64,000 bases of DNA from assembly GCF_041514305.1 (NCBI RefSeq), contig NZ_JBGMWH010000001.1, positions 744,001 through 808,000 on the forward strand. Direction: 5' to 3'. A program made the position numbers and the translations under genes. The DNA comes from Salinarimonas chemoclinalis. Lineage in GTDB: Bacteria > Pseudomonadota > Alphaproteobacteria > Rhizobiales > Beijerinckiaceae. The notes under the pieces were generated by a model. It was given only the letters and a program-made list of their open reading frames with translations, had not been told where the DNA came from and did no database searches. Below are positions 8,505-16,789 of this stretch, one piece after another. Numbering within the stretch: position 1 is the stretch's first letter; each line of letters begins with the position of its first letter.

Positions 8505-9188
8505 ATGAGCACCGGGAAGCCCCGCACCACCCGCACGCGTCTCAAGCCGCCGCGGCGCGACGGCGAGCGGCGTACCGCCATCGTCCGGCGTACGACCGAG
8601 ATCTTCAAGGCCAAGGGCTTCGCCCACACCACGATCGAGGACATCGCCGAGGCCGTGGGCGTCACCCGGGAGGCGATCTACTACTACTTCCGCGACAAGG
8701 CGGAGATCCTCATCGAGATCATCAAGCCCGAGAGCGACTATCTCGTCTGGGGACTGGAGCGCATCCTCGCGCAGGACGTCTGCTCCCGCGAGAAGCTCGT
8801 CATGGCGGTGGAGAGCCACATGATGCGCTTCAACCCCAACTACCTCGAGATGGCCATCGCCGTGCGCGAGCTCAACGGCACCACGCGCGACCCGCGGATC
8901 TCCGCCCTCCGCCAGACCTGGCGGCGCTACACCGCGCTGTGGGTCTCGCTGATCGAGGAGGGCCAGCGCACCGGCACGCTGGAGGCCGACCTCGACCCCA
9001 AGCTCGTCGCCTTCGCGGTGCTCGGCATGCTCAACTCGGCTTCCGGCTGGTTCGACCCGTCGCGCGGCTCGAGCGCCGAGCTGACGCGCACCTTCGTGCG
9101 GATCGCAGCCACCGGCGTGCTCTCGGACCCCAATCGCGCCCGCCGCGACATGGACGAGGCGCAGGCGCGCACGGAAGCCGACGCCTGA
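8505..9188 (+). CDS. TetR/AcrR family transcriptional regulator
   Basis: The ATG at 8505 is preceded by GGAG at 8493-8496; the frame is open earlier but that stretch has no protein-like composition. The 227-residue product has an N-terminal helix-turn-helix at about 25-70, with the TetR pattern FAHTTIEDIAEAVGVTREAIYYYFRDKAEIL. A ligand-binding helical domain follows. TetR proteins usually repress nearby catabolic or transport genes until a small ligand binds. Adjacent targets are the TRAP and acyl-CoA genes, and the palindromes at 2351-2409 are plausible sites. Neither the ligand nor the target is shown by the sequence. Confidence 0.9.
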   Translation: MSTGKPRTTRTRLKPPRRDGERRTAIVRRTTEIFKAKGFAHTTIEDIAEAVGVTREAIYYYFRDKAEILIEIIKPESDYLVWGLERILAQDVCSREKLVMAVESHMMRFNPNYLEMAIAVRELNGTTRDPRISALRQTWRRYTALWVSLIEEGQRTGTLEADLDPKLVAFAVLGMLNSASGWFDPSRGSSAELTRTFVRIAATGVLSDPNRARRDMDEAQARTEADA

Positions 9189-9441
9189 CGCGCCGAGCCC
9201 TCCCGTGCGCGGGTGCGCGACCGGGGCGTGCGGATCCGCGTGTCCGGCTCCGCGGGCAAGCAAGACCCGCGCCGGACGTCTCCCGATCCGCGCACGTTCC
9301 GGAGCCCAAGCGCGGCGATGGTCGCGTGACGGTCCGCGACCTATCCTCATGGTTCGACACGCTGCACGACGCACAGCCGGGGATGGCGCGTGCGTCGCGC
9401 GCGAGCGCGACGACCCTGAAGACGAACCTTCGGAGACGACC

Positions 9442-9951
9442 ATGGACGCTGCCGCACTGCGCGCCCTCCAAGCCCCGATCAAGCAGAAGTACCGTGAAGC
9501 GCCGCAATCATCGATCGTCACCATGAAGGCGCAGGGAACGCTCGATTCGGAAGCCGTCGCCTGCAAGGTCGAAACGGCCCGCGCCGTCGCCGTCGCCGGC
9601 CTGCACAAGGCCGCCGGCGGCACGGGGGCGGACCTGTGCTCGGGCGACATGCTGCTCGAGGCGCTCGTCGCCTGTGCCGGCGTCACGCTCAAGGCGGTGG
9701 CGACCGCCCTCGAGATCCCGGTGCGCTCGGGCATCGTGCACGCCGAGGGCGATCTCGACTTCCGCGGCACGCTCGGCGTCGACCGGGAGGCGCCGGTGGG
9801 GTTCAAGGCGATCCGCCTGTCCTTCGAGATCGACGCGGACGCGAGCGAGGAGCAGCTCGAGCGCCTGCTCTCGCTGACGGAGCGCTACTGCGTGGTGTTC
9901 CAGACCCTCAACGCCAAGCCGGACCTCTCGGCGACCCTCGCGCGCGCCTGA
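9442..9951 (+). CDS. OsmC family protein
   Basis: OsmC/Ohr proteins are thiol-dependent peroxidases that reduce organic hydroperoxides. This 169-residue protein has the two expected cysteines: C78 in LEALVACAG and C150 in ERYCVVFQTL, the latter matching the family ERYC motif. The ATG at 9442 follows CGGAG at a good distance. The family fold is small, and the N-terminal 25 residues before the core may help dimerise. It stands alone with a hairpin downstream (9979-10006), suggesting a monocistronic transcript. Peroxidase activity is inferred from the paired cysteines. Confidence 0.87.
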   Translation: MDAAALRALQAPIKQKYREAPQSSIVTMKAQGTLDSEAVACKVETARAVAVAGLHKAAGGTGADLCSGDMLLEALVACAGVTLKAVATALEIPVRSGIVHAEGDLDFRGTLGVDREAPVGFKAIRLSFEIDADASEEQLERLLSLTERYCVVFQTLNAKPDLSATLARA

Positions 9952-9978
9952 TCGCCCGGCGCCGGGGCGCACGGCGCG

Positions 9979-10006
9979 CGGGCCGGGGGTGGAAACGCCC
10001 GGCCCG
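9979..10006 (+). terminator. Hairpin after osmC-like gene, possible terminator
   Basis: A perfect 9-base stem (CGGGCCGGG with CCCGGCCCG) closes a 10-base loop, 28 bases after the stop. There is no T-run, as is common in GC-rich alphaproteobacteria, so intrinsic termination is uncertain. Confidence 0.4.
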
Positions 10007-10045
10007 TCGTGCGAGAAAGCGGCGTTGCGGGAGCGAGGAACCATC

Positions 10046-10699
10046 ATGGCCGAACAGGAACCGAGGCTCGGCGCGGCGATCGTGCCGGTGACGCCGTTCC
10101 AGCAGAACTGCTCCGTGCTCTTCGCCCGCGACACGATGCGCGGCGTCGTGGTCGATCCCGGCGGGGACGTGCCGAACATCCTCGAGGCGATCCGCCAGAC
10201 CGGCGCGACCATCGAGGCGATCCTGATCACACACGGCCACGTCGACCACGTCAGCGGCGTCGAGGACCTGCGCGACGCGCTGAAGGTGCCGGTGATCGGC
10301 CCTCACCCGGCGGACGCGATGTTCATGGACGAATCGCTCCCGGCGACCGCGCAGGCCTACGGCCTGCCGCCGGCGCGGCCGGTGCGCGTCGACCGCTGGC
10401 TCGACGAGGGCGACACGGTGGACGTCGGCGGGATCGTCTTCGATGTGCTGCACACGCCCGGGCATTCGCCCGGCAGCGTGACCTACGTCTCGAAGGCCGA
10501 CCGCTTCGCGCTCGTGGGCGACGTCGTCTTCGCCGGCTCGATCGGCCGCACCGACCTGCCCGGCGGCGACCACGAGCAGCTGATCGAGACGATCCGCACG
10601 AAGCTCCTGCCGCTGGGCGACGACGTCGCCTTCCTGTGCGGCCACGGGCCGATGTCGACGCTCGGGCGGGAGCGGGAGACGAACCCGTTCCTCGTCTGA
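10046..10699 (+). CDS. MBL-fold metallo-hydrolase, glyoxalase II-like
   Basis: The 217-residue enzyme has the metallo-beta-lactamase motif THGHVDH at residues 62-68, giving metal ligands H63, H65, D67 and H68. Further ligands are in LHTPGHSPGS, GDVVFAGSIGRTD and CGHGP. The short form without a C-terminal helical domain resembles the YcbL type of hydroxyacylglutathione hydrolases rather than classical GloB. The ATG at 10046 has GAGCGAGGA upstream and is preferred to an in-frame ATG at 9989. Its stop overlaps the threonine ammonia-lyase start (TGATG), so the two are co-translated, though a shared pathway is not obvious. Confidence 0.87.
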   Translation: MAEQEPRLGAAIVPVTPFQQNCSVLFARDTMRGVVVDPGGDVPNILEAIRQTGATIEAILITHGHVDHVSGVEDLRDALKVPVIGPHPADAMFMDESLPATAQAYGLPPARPVRVDRWLDEGDTVDVGGIVFDVLHTPGHSPGSVTYVSKADRFALVGDVVFAGSIGRTDLPGGDHEQLIETIRTKLLPLGDDVAFLCGHGPMSTLGRERETNPFLV

Positions 10700-11937
10700 T
10701 GAGCTACGCCGTCACCCTGGAGGACATCCACGCGGCCGCGGCGACGATCGCGCCGCACGTGGTGCGCACGCCGCTCGTCGCCGCGCCGCGGCTCTCCGAG
10801 CGGCTCGGCGCGCGGCTGTGGCTCAAGCTCGAGACGATGCAGCCCACCGGCGCCTTCAAGGAGCGCGGCGCGGCGAACCGCCTCGCCGCGCTCGACGCCG
10901 ACGAGCGCGCCCGCGGCGTCGTCGCGATGTCGGCGGGCAACCACGCGCAGGCGGTGGCCTATCACGCGGCCCGGCTCGGCGTGCCCGCGACCATCGTCAT
11001 GCCCGAGGGCACCCCGCTGGTGAAGGTCGAGAACACCCGCTCCCACGGTGCGCGGGTGATTCTCTCGGGCGAGACCGTCGCGGAGGCCGAGACCGAGGCG
11101 CGGCGGCTCGCCGACGAGGAGAGCCTCGTCTTCGTCCACCCCTACGACGACGCCCGCGTCATCGCCGGGCAGGGCACGATCGCGCTCGAGATGCTCGCGG
11201 ACGCGCCCGATCTCGAGATGCTCGTCGTGCCGATCGGCGGCGGCGGGCTCGCCGCGGGCATGGCGATCGCGGCGAAGGCGCTGTCTCCCTCCATCCGCAT
11301 CGTCGGCGTGGAGACGCGGCTCTACCCGTCCTTCCGCAACGCCATACACGGCGAGACGCTGCCGGTGGGCGGCGCGACGCTCGCCGAGGGCATCGCCGTC
11401 AAGAGGCCGGGCGGGCTGACGCTGCCCATCGTGCGCGACCTCGTCGACGAGATCGTGCTCGTCGACGAGCCCGAGATCGAGCGCGCGGTGAACCTGTGCG
11501 CCACGAGCCAGCGGATCATGGCGGAAGGGGCGGGGGCGGCGGGCATCGCCGCCATTCTGGCGCGTCCCGAGCTGTTCCACGGGCGCGCGGCGGGCGTCGT
11601 CATCTGCGGCGGCAACATCGACCCACGCATCCTCGCCTCGGTGATGGTGCGCGAACTCGAGCGCGACGAGCGCATCGTCTCCTTCCGCATCTGGTCGAAC
11701 GATCACCCGGGCCTGCTCGGCCGCATCGCAACCCGATTGGGGGCGCTGGGCGCCAACATCCTGGAAGTTTCCCACGGGCGTCTCTATCTGGATGTTCCCG
11801 CCAAGGGCGTGACGGTCGACGTCACGATCGAGACGCGGGGCGCGGCGCACACCTCCGAGGTGCTCGCCACGTTGGCGCGGGAGGGCTTCGCCCCCACACG
11901 CATCGACCCCCGGGGGCTCTCGCACCTCGGGTCCTGA
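10699..11937 (+). CDS. ilvA: Threonine ammonia-lyase
   Basis: This PLP enzyme deaminates threonine to 2-oxobutanoate. The 412 residues comprise a catalytic domain with PLP lysine K54 in PTGAFKERGA and the phosphate-binding glycine loop VPIGGGGLAAG, then a single C-terminal ACT-like domain (about 330-412) beginning ERIVSFRIWSNDHPG. A single ACT domain and this length match the shorter threonine dehydratases common in alphaproteobacteria rather than the long, two-ACT biosynthetic form. The ACT domain suggests allosteric control by an amino acid. Its ATG overlaps the stop of the MBL hydrolase. Confidence 0.9.
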   Translation: MSYAVTLEDIHAAAATIAPHVVRTPLVAAPRLSERLGARLWLKLETMQPTGAFKERGAANRLAALDADERARGVVAMSAGNHAQAVAYHAARLGVPATIVMPEGTPLVKVENTRSHGARVILSGETVAEAETEARRLADEESLVFVHPYDDARVIAGQGTIALEMLADAPDLEMLVVPIGGGGLAAGMAIAAKALSPSIRIVGVETRLYPSFRNAIHGETLPVGGATLAEGIAVKRPGGLTLPIVRDLVDEIVLVDEPEIERAVNLCATSQRIMAEGAGAAGIAAILARPELFHGRAAGVVICGGNIDPRILASVMVRELERDERIVSFRIWSNDHPGLLGRIATRLGALGANILEVSHGRLYLDVPAKGVTVDVTIETRGAAHTSEVLATLAREGFAPTRIDPRGLSHLGS

Positions 11938-11965
11938 GCACCGACCGCGAGGAGACCGCAGAACC

Positions 11966-12472
11966 ATGAGCACGATCGACCGCCGTACCGACGTTCCCCA
12001 CCCGGACGTTCCGGCCCCGCGGCCGAGCTACGAGATCCGCATCGCGACGGACGGTGTCCTCGCGCGCCGGCTCTTCGCCTTCTGCCTCGACCTGATCGTG
12101 ATCGGGGCGCTGGTGATCCTGTTCTCGCTCGCGATCCTGGTGCTCGGCGTGCTGACGCTCGGCCTCGCCTGGCTGCTCTTCGCCGTCCTCGTTCCCGCGG
12201 TCGGCCTGCTCTACAGCGCCCTGACCGTCGGCGGGCCGAGCCAGGCGACGATCGGCATGCGGATGATGGGGTTGCGCGTCTCGCGGGTGCAGTCGACGGC
12301 GCGCGTCGACGGCATCACGGCGGCGGTGCACGCGCTGCTGTTCTGGCTCGCGACCTCGACCTTCTTCCTGTGGCTCCTCGACGTCGTCGTCGGCGTCGCG
12401 CGCGACGACCGCAGGATGGGGCACGATCTCCTCGTCGACGTCATCGTCATCCGTATGGACGCGACGCCCTGA
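11966..12472 (+). CDS. RDD family membrane protein
   Basis: The 168-residue protein has an RDD domain. The first helix begins with an arginine (LARRLFAFCLDLIVIG), followed by an aspartate within the membrane, and a late helix contains LLDVVVGVARDDRRMGHDLL. Three or more hydrophobic segments lie at about 27-65 and 108-130. RDD proteins are of mixed or unknown role, and some act in ion exchange. It sits 28 bases after the threonine ammonia-lyase on the same strand and may share its transcript. I cannot assign a function. Confidence 0.8.
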   Translation: MSTIDRRTDVPHPDVPAPRPSYEIRIATDGVLARRLFAFCLDLIVIGALVILFSLAILVLGVLTLGLAWLLFAVLVPAVGLLYSALTVGGPSQATIGMRMMGLRVSRVQSTARVDGITAAVHALLFWLATSTFFLWLLDVVVGVARDDRRMGHDLLVDVIVIRMDATP

Positions 12473-12600
12473 AGCGCCGATACCGTGTTCCAATCGCGTG
12501 AACAGCGGCGCGTGCGGCGTCGAAAGCCCTTGTTGGCGCGTGCGGGAATGGTATCGTCGACCAAAGCCGTTCGGGCGCGCTTCGCCGAGGTCAGACCCGC

Positions 12601-13350
12601 GTGACGAGCCATTCCCGCGAGACGCCGCAGTTCTTCCTGACGGCACCCTCCGCCTGCCCCTACCTTCCGGGGCAGGAGGAGCGCAAGGTCTTCACCCACC
12701 TCGTCGGGCGCCGGGCGGGCGAGCTCAACGACATCCTCACCCACGGCGGCTTCCGGCGCTCGCAGACGATCGCCTACCGTCCCGCCTGCGAGACCTGCCG
12801 TGCCTGCATCTCCGTGCGCGTGCCGGTGGACACCTTCGAGCCCTCGCGCAACCTGCGCCGGATCGCCCGCTCGAACCGCGACCTCGTCGGCACCGGCGTC
12901 GCCAACCAGGCGACGAGCGAGCAGTACTCGCTCTTCCGCCGCTATCTCGACAGCCGCCACGCCGACGGCGGCATGATCGACATGACCGTGCTCGACTACG
13001 CCATGATGGTCGAGGACAGCCACATCGAGACGAAGCTCGTCGAGTACCGCCGCCGTGGTCCCGACACCGCGATCAACGGGCGCGGGGAGGGGCCGCTCGT
13101 GGCCATGTGCCTCACCGACGTCCTCGCCGACGGTCTCTCGATGGTCTACTCGTTCTACGACCCCGAGATGAGCGCCCGTTCGCTCGGCACCTGGGTGATC
13201 CTCGATCACATCGGCCGCGCCAGGGCCATGGGCCTTCCCTACGTCTATCTCGGCTACTGGGTCGAGGGCTCCCGCAAGATGGCCTACAAGGCCCGCTTCA
13301 TGCCCCAGGAGCGCCTGCTCTCGCAGGGCTGGACGCGGGTGGAGGAGTAG
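12601..13350 (+). CDS. bpt: Aspartate/glutamate leucyltransferase, Bpt
   Basis: Bpt transfers leucine from Leu-tRNA to proteins with N-terminal Asp or Glu, marking them for ClpS/ClpAP degradation by the N-end rule. The 249 residues are the normal length. Conserved cysteine clusters are visible: C19 in ACPYLPGQEE and C63, C66, C69 in CETCRACISVRVP. The C-terminal acetyltransferase-like half includes WVILDHIGRARAMGLPYVYLGYW. The start is a GTG at 12601. A plausible upstream promoter is TTGTTG (12530-12535), 16 bases, TATCGT (12552-12557). A strong hairpin follows the stop. Confidence 0.93.
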   Translation: MTSHSRETPQFFLTAPSACPYLPGQEERKVFTHLVGRRAGELNDILTHGGFRRSQTIAYRPACETCRACISVRVPVDTFEPSRNLRRIARSNRDLVGTGVANQATSEQYSLFRRYLDSRHADGGMIDMTVLDYAMMVEDSHIETKLVEYRRRGPDTAINGRGEGPLVAMCLTDVLADGLSMVYSFYDPEMSARSLGTWVILDHIGRARAMGLPYVYLGYWVEGSRKMAYKARFMPQERLLSQGWTRVEE

Positions 13351-13367
13351 ACCCGCTCGTCCGCCGT

Positions 13368-13406
13368 CCGGCAGATTCTTCCGCCCGGCCGGGCAGAATC
13401 TGCCGG
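13368..13406. terminator. Perfect 12-base hairpin between bpt and flgK
   Basis: CCGGCAGATTCT (13368-13379) pairs perfectly with 13395-13406, and the 15-base loop is itself near-palindromic. It starts 18 bases after the bpt stop, so it probably terminates bpt. It also lies 52 bases upstream of the sigma-54 site of flgK and could equally be a regulator-binding element; no T-run follows. Confidence 0.55.
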
Positions 13407-13457
13407 ATAGCGCCGTTTCTCGACGATCGAATCAAGGCGAACGCAAGACTTCTGCGT

Positions 13458-13473
13458 TGGCATCACCCTTGCT
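13458..13473 (+). promoter_or_regulatory. Sigma-54 (RpoN) type promoter upstream of flgK
   Basis: TGGCAT-CACCC-TTGCT matches the -24/-12 consensus TGGCACG-N4-TTGCW, keeping the essential GG and GC with the correct 10-base gap. It ends 56 bases before the flgK start. Sigma-54 control of hook and hook-associated genes is established in Caulobacter. The activator, probably of FlbD type, is not in this window. Confidence 0.6.
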
Positions 13474-13529
13474 GGCAGAACGCCGCCCGGGGTCTCGCCT
13501 CCCGGGCATCGAGCGAGCGAGGTCGCGCC

Positions 13530-15203
13530 ATGACGCTGATGTCCGCGTTGAGCACTGCCGTTTCCGGCCTGCGTACCACGCAGGCGGGCATCTCGCTCGT
13601 CTCCCAGAACGTCGCGAACGCCGATTCCGCGGGCTACACCAAGCGCCGGCTCCAGCCCGTCGAGGCCGTGGCGGGGGATCGCTCCGCCGGCGTGCGGACG
13701 GGCGAGATCCAGCGCGTGCTCGATCGCGTCGTGCAGCGTACGCTCTGGCAGGAGACGTCCGGAGCCGGCTACACTGGTCAGCGCGCCATGATGGCGGGAG
13801 CGCTGGAGCGGCTCTACGGCCCCCCGGCCTCGGCCAGCGCGCTCGACACGCTGATGAACAAGTTCTCGACCGCCGTCGAGCAGCTCGCCGACGATCCCGC
13901 CAACGCCACGACGCGCTCGGGCGTGATCGAGGCGGGCCAGGCGCTCGCAGCGCGCATCGGCTCGATCGCGCAGGGCGTCCAGGCGCTGCGCACGGAGTCG
14001 GAGGGGCGGATCGCGTCCATGATCGACGAGGCGAACGGGCTCCTCGCCGGCATCGAGCGGGTCAACCGCACCATCGTCCAGAGCGGCTCCACGGCGCCCC
14101 TCGCCGACGAGCGCGACCGGTTGATCGGCGCGCTCGCGGGGATCATGGACCTGCGCGTCCAGCCCTCGGAGAACGGCAGCGTCACCCTCACCACCGGCGC
14201 CGGCCAGACCCTTTTCGACGGCGTGCGGGCACTGGAGCTGCGCTTCGACGCCCGCGCGACGCTGACCCCGAACATGCGGGTGGACACGACGCCGCCGTCG
14301 GTCGGCGTCGTCACGGTCCTCTCGGGCGCCGGCATGGAGACGAACCTCTTGGCGGCGGGGGGCATCCGCTCCGGCTCGCTGGCGGCGGCGCTCGAGATGC
14401 GCGACGAGACGCTGGTGCAGGCCCAGCGCCAGCTCGACGAGCTCGCGGCGGGCCTCTCGCGCGCCGTCTCGGATTCCCCGCTCGGGGTGACGCAGACCGG
14501 CGCGACCACGTTCGACCTCACGGCCTTCACCGGCCCCCGGACGATCGACCTCGTGGTCAACGGCCGCTTCGAGCGCGTCAGCGGCACGCAAGCCGAGATC
14601 GACACGGCGCTCGGCGCCTTCGGCGGCGGCTTCGACGGGACGACGGTGACCATCCCGGGTGGGAGCGTGATCTCCGCTTCCGGCACGGCGACCGATCCGA
14701 CGACCGGCACGGGGCCGTTCCCGTTCTTCGCGGACTCGCCCGGCAACACGCCCTTCACGGGTGCGGGCGCAACCGATCCGCTCACGGGCTTCGCGCAGCG
14801 CATCCGGGTGAATTCCGACGTCGCGGCCAATCCCGCGCTCCTCGTCAATTCCGCCTTCCAAGGCGACGCGGCGCGCGCCACGGCGATGCGCGACGGGCTC
14901 GCGCGCACCCAGACCATCGCCTCGCAGGCGGGGCTGTCGGGCGCGGCGCCCTTCCGCGCCGACATATCGGCCGCGGTGCGGCGCACGATCGAGGTGCAGG
15001 GCGCGGCCTCCGCCACGGCGGCGCGGCTCGACGAGGGCCAGCGCGTCGCGCTCGCCGCCGTCGAGGGCCGCTTCGCCGACGTGGCGGGCGTGAACATCGA
15101 CGAGGAGATGGCGCAGCTCGTCCAGCTCCAGACCGCCTACGGCGCGAACGCGCGCGTGCTCTCGGCGGTGCGGGAGATGATGGACGTGCTGATGCGGATC
15201 TGA
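13530..15203 (+). CDS. flgK: Flagellar hook-associated protein FlgK
   Basis: FlgK (HAP1) forms the first hook-filament junction ring. The 557-residue protein has the N-terminal flagellar rod/hook motif, LSTAVSGLRTTQAGISLVSQNVANADSAGYTKR at about 6-38, and the matching C-terminal helix GVNIDEEMAQLVQLQTAYGANARVLSAVREMMDVL, which pair in a coiled coil. The middle region is variable, as expected. The start is ATG 13530; an in-frame ATG at 13539 is possible. It is followed by flgL after 14 bases, but no other flagellar genes are nearby, so the pair is detached from a main flagellar cluster. Expression is probably from the sigma-54 site at 13458. Confidence 0.92.
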   Translation: MTLMSALSTAVSGLRTTQAGISLVSQNVANADSAGYTKRRLQPVEAVAGDRSAGVRTGEIQRVLDRVVQRTLWQETSGAGYTGQRAMMAGALERLYGPPASASALDTLMNKFSTAVEQLADDPANATTRSGVIEAGQALAARIGSIAQGVQALRTESEGRIASMIDEANGLLAGIERVNRTIVQSGSTAPLADERDRLIGALAGIMDLRVQPSENGSVTLTTGAGQTLFDGVRALELRFDARATLTPNMRVDTTPPSVGVVTVLSGAGMETNLLAAGGIRSGSLAAALEMRDETLVQAQRQLDELAAGLSRAVSDSPLGVTQTGATTFDLTAFTGPRTIDLVVNGRFERVSGTQAEIDTALGAFGGGFDGTTVTIPGGSVISASGTATDPTTGTGPFPFFADSPGNTPFTGAGATDPLTGFAQRIRVNSDVAANPALLVNSAFQGDAARATAMRDGLARTQTIASQAGLSGAAPFRADISAAVRRTIEVQGAASATAARLDEGQRVALAAVEGRFADVAGVNIDEEMAQLVQLQTAYGANARVLSAVREMMDVLMRI

Positions 15204-15217
15204 GGGGAACACGAGAG

Positions 15218-16255
15218 ATGACCAGCATCACCCCGTTCGCCGCCGGCTCCTTCGACACGCGCGAGACCACGCGCATGTTCGTGGAGATGCGCAAGGCCTC
15301 GCAGGTCCTCGAGCGCCAGATGGCCACGGGCCGCAAGGCGGAGACCTATTCCGGCTTCGGCTTCGAGCGGCGCACCGCGCTCGACCTGCGCGCGAAGCTC
15401 GGCGCCTTCGAGAGCTACGGCGAGACCATCACCAGCGCCAACCTGCGCCTGAAGGTGATGACCGGCGCCGTGCAGAGCCTGGAGAAGATCGCGTCGGACA
15501 CGCGCTCGGCGGCGGCGGAGCCGCTGTCGGGCATCGTCGACGGTACCGGCCTGCCGCAGGAGCAGGCGCTCGCGCGCAACAACCTCGCCTTCGCGATCGA
15601 GATCCTCAACACGGACGTGAACGGTCGCCACGTCTTCGCCGGGCGCTCCAGCGACACGCGGCCCGTCGCTTCCTACCAGCAGATCTTCGCCGACCTGCGC
15701 GCGGCGGTCGCCGGGATCGCCGACCCGACGGACCCCAACCAGATCGTCCAGGCGGTCTCCGACTATTTCGACACCACGAACTGGCGCACCCCGGGATCCG
15801 AGACCACGACGCCGATGCCGACCACCGCGGATGCGCGGGCGAGCGTGGTCGCGCGCATCGACGAGGAGCAGAGCGTCGCCATCGGCGCGCGGGCGGACGA
15901 GCCGGGCTTCCGCAACCTCCTCGTGGCGCTCGGCTCGCTCGCCGCGGCCGACGAGACGCAGCTCTCGCAGGAGGACTTCGCCGCCCTCTCGAGCCGCGTC
16001 TCCGACCTGCTCTCGCCCTCGCGGCCCCAGCCGCGCGACATCGCCATGGACCTCGGCCGCGCCCAGGCGACGATCAACGCCACCAAGGAGCGCCAGGACG
16101 CGAGCGCCTCGCTGCTGCGCGAGGCGCTCGACGACGTCGAGCTCGTCTCCACCGAGGAGGCGGCGGTCTCGCTCCTCAACCTGCAGACCCGCCTGCAGGC
16201 GAGCTTCCAGACGACGGCGATCCTGTCGCGGCTGTCGCTGGTGAACTACCTGTGA
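15218..16255 (+). CDS. flgL: Flagellar hook-associated protein FlgL (flagellin-like)
   Basis: FlgL (HAP3) is the second junction protein on which the filament cap and flagellin assemble. The 345-residue protein begins with a flagellin-type helix (ETTRMFVEMRKASQVLERQMATGRKAETYSGFGFERRTALDLRAK) and ends with the family C-terminus EEAAVSLLNLQTRLQASFQTTAILSRLSLVNYL. Start ATG 15218 follows an AGAG stretch 14 bases after flgK. The last 10 bases overlap, on the opposite strand, the stop of a truncated PIN toxin gene, so the deletion that removed the toxin ended at or just inside flgL. Confidence 0.9.
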   Translation: MTSITPFAAGSFDTRETTRMFVEMRKASQVLERQMATGRKAETYSGFGFERRTALDLRAKLGAFESYGETITSANLRLKVMTGAVQSLEKIASDTRSAAAEPLSGIVDGTGLPQEQALARNNLAFAIEILNTDVNGRHVFAGRSSDTRPVASYQQIFADLRAAVAGIADPTDPNQIVQAVSDYFDTTNWRTPGSETTTPMPTTADARASVVARIDEEQSVAIGARADEPGFRNLLVALGSLAAADETQLSQEDFAALSSRVSDLLSPSRPQPRDIAMDLGRAQATINATKERQDASASLLREALDDVELVSTEEAAVSLLNLQTRLQASFQTTAILSRLSLVNYL

Positions 16256-16311
16256 GGTAGAATCGGGTCCGCCCAAGGGTCGACGACGACGTTCGTGTCG
16301 AGCAGGATCAT
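16246..16311 (-). pseudogene. Remnant of a PIN-domain toxin gene (VapC/FitB type)
   Basis: Only 21 codons remain. MILLDTNVVVDPW is the start of a PIN domain, with the first catalytic aspartate (D5) in the family motif LDTNV. The frame then meets a TAG inside the end of flgL, so the other acidic residues of a PIN nuclease (normally about 130 residues) are missing. Its ATG overlaps the antitoxin stop (ATGA), the usual arrangement of type II toxin-antitoxin operons. The likely cause is a deletion that fused the toxin 5' end to the flgL 3' end. Confidence 0.7.
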
Positions 16312-16562
16312 TCGACGCTGATCGGCTCGGGGGGGCGCCGGTCGCGGATGCTCTCGATCATCTCGACGTCTTCGTCGGTGAGCCCGGCTTCCCGGCTCAT
16401 GGTCCACAGCGTCGTCCCCAGCCGAAGCCGCCCCTCCGGAAGCGCCGCTTCCTTCAAGATGGCCCGCATCTCGGCTTCCGTGCTGCGCTTGTTGCTCGCG
16501 GCGCGGACCTTGAGGGCACGATGCGCCTCGTCGCTGAAGTTGTGAAGCGTGACGACTGCCAC
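16308..16562 (-). CDS. Antitoxin of a type II TA system, FitA-like ribbon-helix-helix protein
   Basis: The 84-residue product starts at a GTG at 16562. Its N-terminal part, VVTLHNFSDEAHRALKVRA, has the ribbon-helix-helix pattern of FitA antitoxins, and NKRSTEAEMRAILKEAAL continues the helix pair. The C-terminal acidic tail would normally wrap the toxin. Such antitoxins bind their own promoter and neutralise a PIN nuclease. Here the toxin is only a 21-codon stub, so this is an orphan antitoxin that may persist as a repressor or simply be decaying. The open frame continues upstream to 16769 but that part has no recognisable domain. Confidence 0.75.
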   Translation of the reverse strand: MAVVTLHNFSDEAHRALKVRAASNKRSTEAEMRAILKEAALPEGRLRLGTTLWTMSREAGLTDEDVEMIESIRDRRPPEPISVE

Positions 16563-16789
16563 AGCACGACTCCCGCGGATGCATCTCAATGATGTCAGAA
16601 TAGGTCGTCCGATGGTATGCGACAAGCGCGGCCATCGCGCCGAAGCACGGAGCGGCGGCACGGTCTCGCGTCCGGTCCGAGCGACGTCCATGCGGTCGAT
16701 CAGACCGGCCCGGCATTGCTCTTGCCTCCCCCGGCAGGAATGCCCTATGGGGGCGCCGAGCCGAACCATCTCGCCGGGGGGCCGATGAA

